From Paenarthrobacter ilicis (lineage in GTDB: Bacteria > Actinomycetota > Actinomycetes > Actinomycetales > Micrococcaceae), in contig NZ_JAFBCD010000001.1 in NCBI RefSeq assembly GCF_016907545.1, positions 2,170,001 to 2,234,000 of the forward strand: a stretch of DNA of 64,000 nucleotides, given 5' to 3'. The notes beneath the pieces were generated by a model. That model saw only the letters and a list, made by a program, of their open reading frames with translations. It ran no database searches and was not told the origin of the DNA. This document shows positions 10,359 through 21,863 of the stretch, piece after piece. A program made the position numbers and the translations under genes. Numbering within the stretch: position 1 is the first letter of the stretch; each line of letters begins with the position of its first letter.

Positions 10359-11713
10359 TAGTTGCCGCCACCTGCTCCAGCCGGACCGGAAGCGTCCTGG
10401 GTGGCGGGGTACCGGTAGGGAGTGTTGAGTTGGCCGTCAAAGACAGTGGGGTGGCCCTTGAAGAAGGTCGCCACCACGGCTCCGGGCAGTTCCCTGCCTT
10501 TGAACGGTGAATTGCGGCCCATGGTTGCCATTTTATGGGGGTCGACGGTCCAACGCGCAGCCGGGTCCACCAAGATGACGTTGGCGGGCTCGCCAACGTC
10601 CAGCGGCCGGCCCTGGTCCGCCACGCGTCCTATGACCGCGGGCGTGAACGAGGTGACCCTCGCGAAGTCCGCCCAGGTGATCAAACCGGTCTCGATCATG
10701 GTTTCCTGCACAACGGACAACGCGGTTTCCAGCCCCGTCATGCCCATGGCCGCCTGGGCCCACTCGCATTCCTTGTGCTCGCTGGGGTGCGGGGCGTGAT
10801 CGGTACCCACGACGTCGATGGTGCCGTCCGCGAGGCCCTGGCGCAAGGCGTGGACATCGGCATCGGTGCGCAGGGGCGGATTGACTTTGTAGACGGGGTC
10901 GTAGCTGCGGACCAGCTCGTCGGTCAACATCAAGTGATGCGGGGTGACCTCGGCGGTGACGTTGATGCCGCGGGCCTTCGCCCACCGCACGATTTCCACG
11001 GAGCCGGCGGTGGAGACGTGGCAGACGTGCAGCCTGGACCCTACGTGCTGGGCCAGAAGGACATCCCTGGCGATGATGCTTTCCTCGGCCACTGCCGGCC
11101 AACCGGTAAGGCCAAGGACAGCCGACACGGCGCCTTCATTCATTTGGGCCCCGGCGGTCAGGCGCGGTTCCTGCGCGTGCTGGGCCACCACGCCGTCGAA
11201 CGCTTTGACGTACTCCAACGCGCGGCGCATCAGAACCGGGTCATGGACGCAGATGCCGTCATCGGAGAACATCCGGACCTGGGCGCGGGAATCGGCCATG
11301 GCGCCCAGCTCGGCGAGCTGCTGGCCGGCCAAGCCCACGGTCACGGCACCCACCGGGCGGACGTCCACCCAACCGGACGCGCGGCCAAGGCTGTGGACCT
11401 GCTCCACGACGCCTGCGGTATCGGCCACCGGGTTGCTGTTGGCCATGGCGTGGACGGCGGTGAAGCCTCCAAGTGCAGCTGCACGCGTACCGGTCTCCAC
11501 CGTCTCGGCATCTTCCCGGCCGGGTTCGCGGAGGTGGGTATGGACGTCCACCATGCCGGGAAGCGCTACGAGGCCATCGGCCTCAATGACCGTCGCGTCC
11601 TCATCGGCGAGTCCCTTTCCGCGGGCCACGATGTAGCCGTCCCGGATCAGCAGGTCCTGGGGTTCCCCGCCCAATACGGCGGCACCACGAATAAGGTAAG
11701 TGTTCCGGGCCAT
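10358..11713 (-). CDS. pyrC: Dihydroorotase (class I)
   Basis: Zinc amidohydrolase that cyclises carbamoyl-aspartate to dihydroorotate, step three of UMP synthesis. The 451-residue protein shows the metal motif DVHTHLREPG (around residues 56-65), MFSDDG, the HVST segment and the late GTDHAPHPSEHK motif of the class I family. It overlaps pyrB upstream by one base (TGATG) and the PH-like gene downstream by one base (TAGTG), so all three are probably translationally coupled. Confidence 0.96.
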   Translation of the reverse strand: MARNTYLIRGAAVLGGEPQDLLIRDGYIVARGKGLADEDATVIEADGLVALPGMVDVHTHLREPGREDAETVETGTRAAALGGFTAVHAMANSNPVADTAGVVEQVHSLGRASGWVDVRPVGAVTVGLAGQQLAELGAMADSRAQVRMFSDDGICVHDPVLMRRALEYVKAFDGVVAQHAQEPRLTAGAQMNEGAVSAVLGLTGWPAVAEESIIARDVLLAQHVGSRLHVCHVSTAGSVEIVRWAKARGINVTAEVTPHHLMLTDELVRSYDPVYKVNPPLRTDADVHALRQGLADGTIDVVGTDHAPHPSEHKECEWAQAAMGMTGLETALSVVQETMIETGLITWADFARVTSFTPAVIGRVADQGRPLDVGEPANVILVDPAARWTVDPHKMATMGRNSPFKGRELPGAVVATFFKGHPTVFDGQLNTPYRYPATQDASGPAGAGGGN

Positions 11714-12738
11714 CAGTTGCTCTCCTTGCTGGGCTGGCTGGTGACAGCCGCAGCGGCGGCGGTCTGGGCGGCTTCCCGGGTGTCCCCGGACAGCAACAGG
11801 TACAGGGCGGCCATCCGGACCGACACGCCGTTCCGCACCTGTGCGAGCACAGTGGAGCGGGGCGAGTCGGCAGCGGCCGAGGAAATCTCCAGGCCACGGT
11901 TCATGGGGCCGGGGTGCATGATGATGGTGTCCTTCATTCCAAGGTCATCAAGGGCCTTGAGCCGCGCATCATCGAAGCCCCAGCGCCGCGAATACTCACG
12001 GGTGGATGGGAAGAAGGAAGCGTTCATCCTCTCGCCTTGGACGCGGAGCATCATCATGGCATCGGTTCCGGCTTCCAGCGTTTGGTCGAGGTTGTAGCTG
12101 ACCTTGCAAGGCCAGTGCTCGACGCCGATGGGCAGCAACGTGGGTGGCGCCACCAAGGTGACTTCCGCGCCCAGGGTTTTCAGCAACCAGACGTTGGACC
12201 GGGCCACCCTGGAGTGCAGGACATCGCCGGCGATGGCGACACGCATGCCTTGCAGATCCGAACCGGTGGACGCCGTGCCACTGATCCGGGACCAGTGCCG
12301 GCGCATGGTAAACGCGTCCAGCAGCGCCTGCGTCGGGTGCTCGTGCGTACCGTCGCCCGCGTTGATGACGGCAGCGTCAATCCAGTCGGTGGCGGCGAGC
12401 CGGTGCGGGGCACCTGACGCCCAGTGGCGGATAACCACCGCGTCCGCTCCCATGGCGGCGAGGGTCTGCGCCGTGTCCTTGAGGGATTCGCCCTTGGACA
12501 CCGAGGAGCCCTTGGCGGCAAAGTTGATCACATCCGCCGACAATCGCTTGGCCGCCGCTTCGAAGGAGATCCTGGTACGTGTGGAATCCTCAAAGAAGAG
12601 GTTAACCACGGTCCGGCCGCGCAGTGCGGGAAGTTTCTTGACTTCACGTTCACCGACGGCGGACATTTCTTCGGCGGTATCCAGGATCCGGATAGCGTCC
12701 GCAGCGCTCAGCTGCTCAGTGGAGAGGAGATGCTTCAC
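11713..12738 (-). CDS. pyrB: Aspartate carbamoyltransferase catalytic subunit
   Basis: Condenses carbamoyl phosphate with aspartate, the committed step of pyrimidine synthesis. The 341-residue protein carries the carbamoyl-phosphate motif FFEDSTRTR (around residues 49-57), the catalytic loop [13 protein letters not shown] and HPTQALLD. Start is GTG, overlapping the pyrR stop by 4 bases (GTGA). No pyrI regulatory subunit gene is present; the DHOase beside it is the active class I enzyme, not a PyrC' pseudo-subunit. Confidence 0.97.
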   Translation of the reverse strand: MKHLLSTEQLSAADAIRILDTAEEMSAVGEREVKKLPALRGRTVVNLFFEDSTRTRISFEAAAKRLSADVINFAAKGSSVSKGESLKDTAQTLAAMGADAVVIRHWASGAPHRLAATDWIDAAVINAGDGTHEHPTQALLDAFTMRRHWSRISGTASTGSDLQGMRVAIAGDVLHSRVARSNVWLLKTLGAEVTLVAPPTLLPIGVEHWPCKVSYNLDQTLEAGTDAMMMLRVQGERMNASFFPSTREYSRRWGFDDARLKALDDLGMKDTIIMHPGPMNRGLEISSAAADSPRSTVLAQVRNGVSVRMAALYLLLSGDTREAAQTAAAAAVTSQPSKESN

Positions 12739-13319
12739 TTTCCGGCCTCGATCACTACTTCGTTGACGGGGAGCCCGTCCACAGTGTCGATCTCTTCCAG
12801 GTGGACGCGGACCTTCTCAACAGAGGAGGTGGGAAGGTTCTTTCCCACATGGTCCGCCCGGATGGGGAGCTCACGGTGTCCCCGGTCCACCAGCACCGCC
12901 AAACGGACAATGCGGGGGCGGCCCAGATCCACCAAGGCATCAAGGGCCGCACGGATGGTCCGGCCTGAGTAGAGGACGTCGTCAATCAGGACAACAACTT
13001 TGTTGTCGATGCCGGACAACGGCAACCGCGTGTGATGCGGGGGCCTGGTGGGCTGGTGCGAGAGATCGTCACGGAACATGGTGACGTCCAGCTGGCCAAC
13101 GATGGCGGCCGCATTGACGGAGGGATCGGCGGCGGCTATTTTGCCTGCAAGCCTGACTGCCAAGGGATACCCCCGGCTGGGAATGCCCAACAGAACCAAA
13201 TCCTGGGAGCCTTTGTTGGCCTCGAGGATCTCGTGGGCGATACGAGTGAGCGCACGGTCAATATCCGCCTGGTTGAGGACAACCCGCGACGGCAGGTGCG
13301 CTGAAGTGACTTCAGTCAA
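12735..13319 (-). CDS. pyrR: Pyrimidine operon regulator PyrR / uracil phosphoribosyltransferase
   Basis: UMP-sensing RNA-binding regulator of the pyr operon that can also make UMP from uracil and PRPP. 194 residues with [14 protein letters not shown] near the start and the PRPP loop [18 protein letters not shown]. The frame is open to a GTG at 13346, but I prefer the TTG at 13319: GGGGAG lies 7 nt before it and the protein then begins TEVTSA, as I recall for relatives. It heads the operon and overlaps pyrB by 4 bases. Mycobacterial PyrR is reported to act on translation, so the leader at 13320-13400 deserves attention. Confidence 0.93.
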   Translation of the reverse strand: MTEVTSAHLPSRVVLNQADIDRALTRIAHEILEANKGSQDLVLLGIPSRGYPLAVRLAGKIAAADPSVNAAAIVGQLDVTMFRDDLSHQPTRPPHHTRLPLSGIDNKVVVLIDDVLYSGRTIRAALDALVDLGRPRIVRLAVLVDRGHRELPIRADHVGKNLPTSSVEKVRVHLEEIDTVDGLPVNEVVIEAGK

Positions 13320-13324
13320 CGCTC

Positions 13325-13400
13325 GTCTCCCCTTTCCCCGCCTCACGGGACGGAATTAAAAAAGGAATAATTGCTTTTCCAAGCTACCACAGCGCCACGA
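13325..13400 (-). promoter_or_regulatory. pyrR leader: possible PyrR target region
   Basis: On the minus strand the leader has a short GGAA/TTCC stem followed by six T residues (13382 down to about 13360). A GC-rich stem (TCCCG-TGAGG-CGGGGA) then sits immediately before the ribosome site of the TTG start. The arrangement would allow either attenuation or ribosome-site masking. I cannot confirm a PyrR consensus by eye. Confidence 0.3.
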
Positions 13401-13473
13401 ATTGCCGGCGGCCGCCCGTGGACAAACGGCTGAGTTTAAGCTCACATCCGACACCGTGGAATAGGCTCATTCC

Positions 13474-14706
13474 ATGACCTTGGACCCGCCCGGCCAACCC
13501 CGCCGGTTCCCCGCCCCAGCACAGGATGCCAACCCCACCTGGATGGGCCACGTTCAGCCCGGAAACTACCAAAGGGCTCCCGCCAATCCGGGCGCGCTCC
13601 CCCGGCAACCGTGGCCGGTCCCCGCTGCGCCACGGCCATCGCGGGGCACGTTGCCGCTCCTCATTGGAGGCGGGGTGCTGGTGCTGGCGAGTCTGTTGCT
13701 GGTTCTGCCGTTCCTGTTGGGCAATACCGGCGTCACAGGATTCGTCATTGGCTTCATCGCCTCCCTGATTCCCCTGACGCTGGTGCTGCTTGCCGTTCGC
13801 CTGATAGACCGTTGGGAACCGGAGCCCAAGCGGCTCCTGTGCTTCGCCTTCACCTGGGGTGCTGCCGTTTCCATTGCCGGAACCCTGCTGATTCAGCCCA
13901 TCTTCGCGTTGGCCGCCCCCACCAGCAGCGAAGAAGCCTTTACGTACTTCATGGCCACCGTCCAGGCGCCCATCGTGGAGGAATTCACCAAGTCCTTGGG
14001 CCTGCTGGTCCTCATCCTGGCCGCCAGGAAGTACTTTGATGGCCCCGTTGACGGCGTCGTCTTCGCCTTCACCATCGCAGCTGGCTTCGCCTTCACGGAG
14101 AATATCCTGTACTTCGGCCGGGAGATTGCGTCATCCACCGAACCCGGCACTGATCTGGTCCGCATTTTCATTCTTCGCGGTGTCATGTCTCCTTTTGCGC
14201 ACGCACTTTTCACCGGAACAACAGGCCTGATCATGGGCTTTGCTGCCCGCAAATGGCACTCCGGCCTGGCCGTCCTGGCGTTCTTCCTGGGGCTGATCCC
14301 CGCGATGTTCCTTCACAACCGGTGGAACAGCATGGGCCAGAACTTCCTGGTGGAGTACTTCGTGGTCCAGGTCCCGCTGTTCCTGATAGCCGCCGCAGGC
14401 ATCGTCCTTCTCCGCGTCGCCGAGGGAAAACTGACCCGTCAGCGCCTACTGGAGTACGCCCGCGCCGGTTGGTTCAGCCCCGCCGAGGTAGACATGCTGG
14501 GAACTGCCAGAGGCAGGCGACAGGCACTCCGCTGGGCCTCGTCGCGGGGCCGCGCCGCCCAAATGCGGGCATTCATCAAGAGCGCCACAGCGTTGGCTTT
14601 CACAAGGCAACGTATTTTGAGTGGCAGGGACGTGGCCGTCCATCAACAGGATGAACGCGAACACCTGGGCAGCGTTCCCGGCCTGAGGGCCGCGTTGCTC
14701 CAGTGA
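13474..14706 (+). CDS. PrsW family intramembrane metalloprotease
   Basis: 410-residue polytopic membrane protein: a proline-rich cytoplasmic N-terminus (residues 1-60), about eight hydrophobic segments, then a basic C-terminal tail. PrsW/CAAX-like motifs are present: VQAPIVEEFTKSLG (paired Glu), FAFTENILYFG and the histidine blocks HALFTGTTG and HNRWN. In Bacillus the relative PrsW cleaves an anti-sigma factor; the substrate here is unknown. It diverges from the pyr operon and stands alone between pyrR and a bidirectional terminator. No ribosome site precedes the ATG, but a TAGGCT -10-like box ends 6 nt before it, so the mRNA may be leaderless. Confidence 0.88.
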   Translation: MTLDPPGQPRRFPAPAQDANPTWMGHVQPGNYQRAPANPGALPRQPWPVPAAPRPSRGTLPLLIGGGVLVLASLLLVLPFLLGNTGVTGFVIGFIASLIPLTLVLLAVRLIDRWEPEPKRLLCFAFTWGAAVSIAGTLLIQPIFALAAPTSSEEAFTYFMATVQAPIVEEFTKSLGLLVLILAARKYFDGPVDGVVFAFTIAAGFAFTENILYFGREIASSTEPGTDLVRIFILRGVMSPFAHALFTGTTGLIMGFAARKWHSGLAVLAFFLGLIPAMFLHNRWNSMGQNFLVEYFVVQVPLFLIAAAGIVLLRVAEGKLTRQRLLEYARAGWFSPAEVDMLGTARGRRQALRWASSRGRAAQMRAFIKSATALAFTRQRILSGRDVAVHQQDEREHLGSVPGLRAALLQ

Positions 14707-14731
14707 AGGCCAGTGCCTCCCCCGCATGCAC

Positions 14732-14780
14732 AAAAAAGGACCCACATTCCGTCACGGAATGCGGGTCCTTTGTGGTTTTG
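14732..14780. terminator. Bidirectional terminator between prsW-like gene and nusB
   Basis: Long stem with arms at 14735-14752 and 14754-14771 (one mismatch, AAAGGACCC pairing with GGGTCCTTT). An A-run at 14732-14737 provides a T-run for minus-strand transcripts, and TTTGTGGTTTTG follows on the plus strand. It serves both convergent genes. Confidence 0.85.
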
Positions 14781-14787
14781 TTGCCAG

Positions 14788-15198
14788 CTAGGCGAGCAGT
14801 GAGGGCTTGAGCTTTTGCAAGCGGCCCAACAAACCGTTGATGAAGGCCGGGGACTCATCCGTGGACATGGTCTTGGCAAGTGCCACGGCTTCGCTCACAG
14901 CCACGCCGTCCGGGACTTCGTCGTTGTACAGCAACTCCCACGTACCGATGCGCAGGATGATGCGGTCAACGGCCGGCATGCGTTCCAGCGTCCAGCCCTG
15001 TGCATACGTCTGCAGGAACTCATCGATGGTTGCCTGCATGGACACAACACCCTCCACGATTTCCACCGTGTAGGGATTGATGACCAGGTCAGTCTTCTCC
15101 CGACGCGCTGACATCGCATCGAAAGCCGAGACGGAACGCTGCTCCGCTTCGAAAAGTACTTCCAGTGCCCTGCTACGGGCTTTACCGCGTGCGCTCAC
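14788..15198 (-). CDS. nusB: Transcription antitermination factor NusB
   Basis: All-helical RNA-binding protein that pairs with S10 (NusE) on boxA of rRNA leaders to keep polymerase elongating. The 136 residues match the family: KARSRALEVLFEAEQRS at the N-terminus, LERMPAVDRIILRIGTWELLY in the middle and a C-terminal AVALAKTMSTDESPAFINGLLG. GTG start overlaps the efp stop by one base (TAGTG). The efp-nusB order is conserved in actinobacteria (Rv2534c-Rv2533c). Confidence 0.97.
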   Translation of the reverse strand: MSARGKARSRALEVLFEAEQRSVSAFDAMSARREKTDLVINPYTVEIVEGVVSMQATIDEFLQTYAQGWTLERMPAVDRIILRIGTWELLYNDEVPDGVAVSEAVALAKTMSTDESPAFINGLLGRLQKLKPSLLA

Positions 15199-15761
15199 TA
15201 GTCGCTGACCCGGCCCAGGTAGCTGCCATCACGGGTGTCGACCTTGACCTTGGTGCCTTGCTCAACGAACAACGGAACCTGGATCTCATAGCCGGTTTCC
15301 ACAGTTGCGGGCTTGGTTCCAGCGGAGGAACGGTCACCCTGGAGGCCGGGCTCGGTGTAGGTGATTTCGAGGACAACGCTCGCGGGGAGTTCGATGTACA
15401 GCGGTGTGCCCTCGTGGATGGCGATGTTCACCATCTGGTTTTCGAGCATGAAGTTGGTAGCATCGCCGACCGTGGCACCGGAGACCGTAATTTGGTCGTA
15501 GTCCTGGGTGTCCATGAAGACGAAATCTTCGCCGTCCTGGTACAGGTACTGGTAATCGCGGCGATCCACCGTCGCGGTCTCGATCTTCAGTCCGGCGTTG
15601 AAGGTCTTGTCGACCACCTTGCCTGACATGACGTTGCGCATCTTGGTGCGGACAAACGCGCCGCCCTTGCCCGGCTTGACGTGCTGGAACTCAATGATGT
15701 TCCAGAGCTGGCCCTCGAGCTTCAGTACGGTCCCGTTCTTGATGTCGTTTGTGGTTGCCAC
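15198..15761 (-). CDS. efp: Elongation factor P
   Basis: Binds between the ribosomal P and E sites and relieves stalling at polyproline stretches. 187 residues, three beta domains; starts [17 protein letters not shown]. The tip loop reads KPGKGGAF with the lysine that many bacteria modify. ATG start at 15761. A TAGAAT -10-like element sits at 15866-15871 on the minus strand, about 100 bp upstream, without an obvious -35. No modification enzymes (EpmA-like, YmfI-like) were seen in the window. Confidence 0.97.
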   Translation of the reverse strand: MATTNDIKNGTVLKLEGQLWNIIEFQHVKPGKGGAFVRTKMRNVMSGKVVDKTFNAGLKIETATVDRRDYQYLYQDGEDFVFMDTQDYDQITVSGATVGDATNFMLENQMVNIAIHEGTPLYIELPASVVLEITYTEPGLQGDRSSAGTKPATVETGYEIQVPLFVEQGTKVKVDTRDGSYLGRVSD

Positions 15762-15916
15762 TCGTATCCTCTGGTTAATCGCACTGGTTCCGGCTGCCAG
15801 CTGTCTATGCCAAGCAAGCGTGCCAATTGGCCCGCCAGCGCGTCTTTATCAAAAATCCAAGAACCATTCTACCGGCAAAACGGTTGCAGGTCTTGCGGCC
15901 ATGCCTCCTGGTGCGT

Positions 15917-18079
<2,163 letters not shown>

Positions 18080-18080
<1 letters not shown>

Positions 18081-19279
18081 TATCGACCAACCGAGTCCAG
18101 GGTGGCCGGGATGCTGTCGATGTAGTTGCGGAGGTTCCGATGCGTCTCTGCAACGGAGTCACCGCCGAACTTTTCGGTAACAGCTTCAGCCAGGACCAAT
18201 GCGACCATAGCCTCGGCAACCACGCCCGCTGCAGGTACAGCGCAGACGTCGGAACGCTGGTGGTGGGCTTTGGCGGGCTCACCCGTGCTCACGTCGATGG
18301 TGCGCAGGGCACGAGGCACGGTGGCAATCGGCTTCATGGCAGCACGGACGCGCAGGACCTCGCCAATGCTCATGCCACCCTCGATACCGCCTGCGCGGTT
18401 GGTCTGGCGGACAATGCGGCCGTCCTGATCGCGAAGAATCTCATCGTGCGCCGCTGAGCCACGACGGGCCGCGGTCAGGAAACCGTCGCCCACTTCAACG
18501 CCCTTGATGGCCTGGATTCCCATGAGGGCAGCAGCAAGCCGGGCATCAAGCCTGCGGTCCCAGTGAACGTAGCTTCCCAGTCCCGGGGGAAGACCGTACG
18601 CGAGGACTTCAACCACGCCGCCCAGGGTTTCGCCTTCTTTGTGGGCAGCGTCAACCTCGGCCACCATGGCATCGGAGGTTTCACGGTCAAAGCACCGCAG
18701 AGGATCGGCGTCAAGTGCCAGGATGTCCTGGGGCAGCGGCAGCGGCTTCCCCTCAGGAACCGTCACGCTGGCAATGGATACTGTGTGGCTGACCAACTCA
18801 ATGCCGAGGTGTTTCAGGAACTGCGCTGCAACGGTGCCCAACGCCACACGGGTGGCGGTTTCGCGCGCGCTGGCACGTTCCAGGACGGGGCGTGCCTCGT
18901 CGAAACCGTACTTCTGCATGCCCGTAAAGTCTGCGTGCCCGGGACGCGGGCGGGTCAACGGAGCGTTGCGGGCTTGGTCGGCCAGGATCTCAGGATCCAC
19001 CGGGTCGGCAGACATGATCTGCTCCCACTTGGGCCATTCGGTGTTGCCTACTTGGATGGCAACGGGGCCACCCTGAGTGAGGCCGTGCCGGACGCCACCA
19101 AGGATGGTGACCTCGTCCTGCTCGAATTTCATGCGGGCGCCGCGGCCATAGCCCAGCCGCCGACGCGCCAACGCGTCGCGTATTTGCCCGCTGGTGAGTT
19201 CAACACCGGCGGGCACGCCTTCAACAATTCCGATCAGAGCCGGACCGTGGGATTCACCGGCAGTCAACCAACGCAACAT
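18080..19279 (-). CDS. aroC: Chorismate synthase
   Basis: Final shared step of aromatic synthesis: FMNH2-dependent removal of phosphate from EPSP to give chorismate. From the ATG at 19279 the 399-residue protein starts [15 protein letters not shown], the canonical N-terminus, so the 21 extra upstream codons of the open frame are discarded. Other signatures: [28 protein letters not shown] and a C-terminal arginine-rich [19 protein letters not shown]. It is followed directly by aroK. EPSP synthase (aroA) is elsewhere. Confidence 0.97.
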
Positions 19280-19305
19280 AAAACCAATCCTGCCATGTAG
19301 GGCCT

Positions 19306-20160
19306 CTAGAACACCCGCCGGGGAAGCCCGACTGAGTCGCACATCACATCTATGACGGCCGCATCAACGTCACAGCCGCTGAAGCGCCTGATCTGCTCGG
19401 CCGCTTGGTACATCAACATCTCCAGCCCGGGCACCACTACCCCGCCTTGGCCATGCCAGACGTGCGCAAGGCGGCTGGGCCACGGATCGTAGGCCACATC
19501 CAGCAGAACACCGGATCCGGACGCGGACAATGATGCAAGCTCGTCCGCCAACTCGTCAGCGGCCCGGGGAGGAAAGGTGGAGATCACCAGTTCCTGGCCG
19601 GCGATCGCCGCGACCGCTTCGCTGAGCGGCCTGACGGTCAGGGAAATGCCGACGGCGGACGCGGCAGCTTCCGCATCAGTGGCTCGCCGCGGATCCCGCA
19701 CAAAAACATGGACGCTCCGGGCACCCAGTTCCTTGGCCGCAGCTACAGCGGCAGCAGAGGTCCCTCCACCGCCGAGGATGGCCGCATGGTTGGTTGATGC
19801 AACGCCGGCGTAGGTGACTGCTTCAACAATCCCTGCCACGTCGGTGTTGTAACCGACCCGCCGAACAGAACCGCCGTCGTTTTCGAAAACAACAGTGTTG
19901 ATGACACCCAACGCCGCTGCCGGTCCGCGGACTTCGTCCACTTCCGCCACCATTGCCGACTTCAAGGGCATGGTCACGGACAGCCCGCACCACGAAGAAT
20001 CCTCCCTGATGGACGCCATGAACCCTGGAAGCCCACCGACTGTGACGTCAATGGCTGAGTAGTCAATGGTGACACCGAGCTTGGCGTAGGCCGAACTGTG
20101 CAGTGCCGGGGACTTCGAGTGTGAAATCGGATGCCCCAGGACTGCGGCACGACGGGTCAC
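19306..20160 (-). CDS. aroE: Shikimate dehydrogenase
   Basis: NADP-dependent reduction of 3-dehydroshikimate to shikimate. 284 residues with [17 protein letters not shown] (substrate site SKSP), SVTMPLKS with the catalytic lysine, [16 protein letters not shown] and the nucleotide loop [10 protein letters not shown]. The frame is open to 20190, but the GTG at 20160 overlaps the mltG stop in a GTGA and gives the expected N-terminus ([11 protein letters not shown]). The NADP helix region reads RDPRRA in place of the frequent NRT. Confidence 0.95.
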   Translation of the reverse strand: MTRRAAVLGHPISHSKSPALHSSAYAKLGVTIDYSAIDVTVGGLPGFMASIREDSSWCGLSVTMPLKSAMVAEVDEVRGPAAALGVINTVVFENDGGSVRRVGYNTDVAGIVEAVTYAGVASTNHAAILGGGGTSAAAVAAAKELGARSVHVFVRDPRRATDAEAAASAVGISLTVRPLSEAVAAIAGQELVISTFPPRAADELADELASLSASGSGVLLDVAYDPWPSRLAHVWHGQGGVVVPGLEMLMYQAAEQIRRFSGCDVDAAVIDVMCDSVGLPRRVF

Positions 20161-21863
20161 ACACACCGTCCAGCGTTGGCCTGGCACCAAGCGTTGTATT
20201 GCTCCACGTAGGTGTTGTGCTCAGCCAGCGTCTTGGAGAATTTGGTTTCCTTGGTGTCCAGGTTGATGGTCACCCAGTACATGTAGTCGTTCGGCGTTGG
20301 CTTGGCCGCAGCGTCAATGGCGGTCTTACCCGGCGAACCTATTGGCCCCACCGGCAGTCCCACATTGGCGTAGGTGTTGTACGGGTTGGACTTGTCAGCC
20401 TTTTCTTCCTCTGTGACGTGGAAGGACTTCCGGCCCAGGCCGTACGTTACCGTGGCATCGGACTGGATCAATCCACTGGTCTCCACGTTGTTGGGCTTGA
20501 GCCTGTTGTAGATGGCACCGGCTACATTTCCATAGTCTGCCTGGCCGCCTTCGGCCTGAACGATGCTGGCGATGGTGACGGTGTCGTACTGCTTTGCCGG
20601 ATCGGTGATGCCCTGCGACTTGAGTTCATCCAGGGTGGTGTTCACCAGTTTCTGGAGGATGTCGTTGGCAGAGGTACCCAGCTCGAAGCGGTACTCCCCC
20701 GGGGCGAGGAACCCTTCCAGGTTCTTTGCCTTCGCCGGCACACCGAACTGGGCAGGTGCTTGGTTCAAGGCGTTCAGTTGCTGCAATGGAATGCCCGAGC
20801 CCTTGGAGATTGCCTCCAGCGATTCAGTGATCCGGAGTCCGGCGCTCAACGCGAAGTACATGACTTTCGAGGAATCCTTGTTGGCCAGAACGGCCACGGC
20901 ATCGGAGTTCTTCATTTCAGTGCGGAACGTGAAGGTTCCCGGCGAAAGTTCCGCGCCTTCGCTCATGAATTCCTTCACGAAGGAATCGGCATCGGCAATG
21001 ATCTTGTTTTGCTGGAGGGTGGTGGCCACAATCTTGGGCCCCGACCCCTCAGCCACAGTGATGTTGACCGAACCGGTGCCGGGTCCCGGATAGTCCGTGA
21101 CCTTGTCCATCCCCAGGAGCGGTTTCAGGAACTGGGCTCCGATGGCGATGGCTGCAACGAACACGCCCAGTGTGATCAGCAGGGCGACAACGCGACGCCT
21201 GCGCCGGGCTTTCTTCGCAGCTGCCTTGGCACCCGGGACCTCCACGGGAGTAATGAGATCGTGGTGATCATCATGGTGGTCGTCGTGGAAGTGGTCATCA
21301 TGATGGTGATCATCGTAAACGTGCTCGTCATGGAGGTGCTCGTCGTAAGCCGGGTCGTGGTGGTCTCCAGCCTGGAAGTGTTCATCAACAGGGTGGTCAC
21401 CGGCATGGTGTTCCTCGACGGGGTGTTCCTCAAGGTGAACGTCCTCATGGGGAACATCAGCGTGGGACGCGTCGTTTTTCGGAGACCCGGAGTCAACGGT
21501 CAGCGGGACGGAGGACGTTTCCGCGTCAGGAACCTGGCTGGCGGAAGCCGGCGGTGAAGCGGGAACGGGTGGCGCTGAAGGAGTTGGCGGAACTGCCGGC
21601 ACCGGGCGGGGCAGGTGCGCGTGCGCCGAATCAGGTTCAGTAGCCACGTCAGGTTCAGTAGCCACGTCAGGTTCAGTCACCTTGTCAGGTTCCGTCGCCC
21701 CGGCGGCAGACTGGACATCTTCTCCGGGGGTCGCTTCGGGAACGGGTACCACATTGTGGTTCTGCGTGGACAGGAATCGCTCCCGGGCCCGCAGTTCCTT
21801 TCGGGTCAGCGGCATGCCGCCGCCCGCGGCACTGATGGAGGGGTCGTTGTTGACCGGGCTCAC
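20157..21863 (-). CDS. mltG: Endolytic murein transglycosylase MltG with a His/Asp-rich cytoplasmic tail
   Basis: Cuts nascent glycan strands at the membrane and so sets their length. 568 residues. The C-terminal YceG domain (about 270-560) carries the catalytic glutamate in TIASIVQAEGG and ends in the YWVTINLDTKETKFSKTLAEHN motif. One membrane helix (VVALLITLGVFVAAIAIG) follows RRRRR near residue 222. The long N-terminus, cytoplasmic by topology, has TEPDVA repeats (about 57-77), a Pro/Ala stretch and a His/Asp/Glu-rich block (about 133-205) ending in clusters such as DDHHHDDHFHDDHHDDHHD. The tail is unusual; metal binding is a guess. GTGA overlaps join it to ruvX and aroE. Confidence 0.93.
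   Translation of the reverse strand: MSPVNNDPSISAAGGGMPLTRKELRARERFLSTQNHNVVPVPEATPGEDVQSAAGATEPDKVTEPDVATEPDVATEPDSAHAHLPRPVPAVPPTPSAPPVPASPPASASQVPDAETSSVPLTVDSGSPKNDASHADVPHEDVHLEEHPVEEHHAGDHPVDEHFQAGDHHDPAYDEHLHDEHVYDDHHHDDHFHDDHHDDHHDLITPVEVPGAKAAAKKARRRRRVVALLITLGVFVAAIAIGAQFLKPLLGMDKVTDYPGPGTGSVNITVAEGSGPKIVATTLQQNKIIADADSFVKEFMSEGAELSPGTFTFRTEMKNSDAVAVLANKDSSKVMYFALSAGLRITESLEAISKGSGIPLQQLNALNQAPAQFGVPAKAKNLEGFLAPGEYRFELGTSANDILQKLVNTTLDELKSQGITDPAKQYDTVTIASIVQAEGGQADYGNVAGAIYNRLKPNNVETSGLIQSDATVTYGLGRKSFHVTEEEKADKSNPYNTYANVGLPVGPIGSPGKTAIDAAAKPTPNDYMYWVTINLDTKETKFSKTLAEHNTYVEQYNAWCQANAGRCV
21631..21702. repeat. Four 18-bp tandem repeats inside mltG
   Basis: Units at 21631, 21649, 21667 and 21685. 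The first two are identical (TCAGGTTCAGTAGCCACG), the others diverged. They are in frame and encode the six-residue TEPDVA repeat of the MltG tail. Such a repeat can gain or lose units by slippage without breaking the gene. Confidence 0.85.

Noticed and set aside
10535..12097. 520-codon open frame on the plus strand
   Set aside because: Antisense to pyrC and pyrB, which are certain genes in a coupled operon.
20103..21557. 484-codon open frame on the plus strand, Val/Ile-rich end
   Set aside because: Mirror of mltG. The Val/Met-rich end is the complement of the His/Asp codon run, not a membrane domain.
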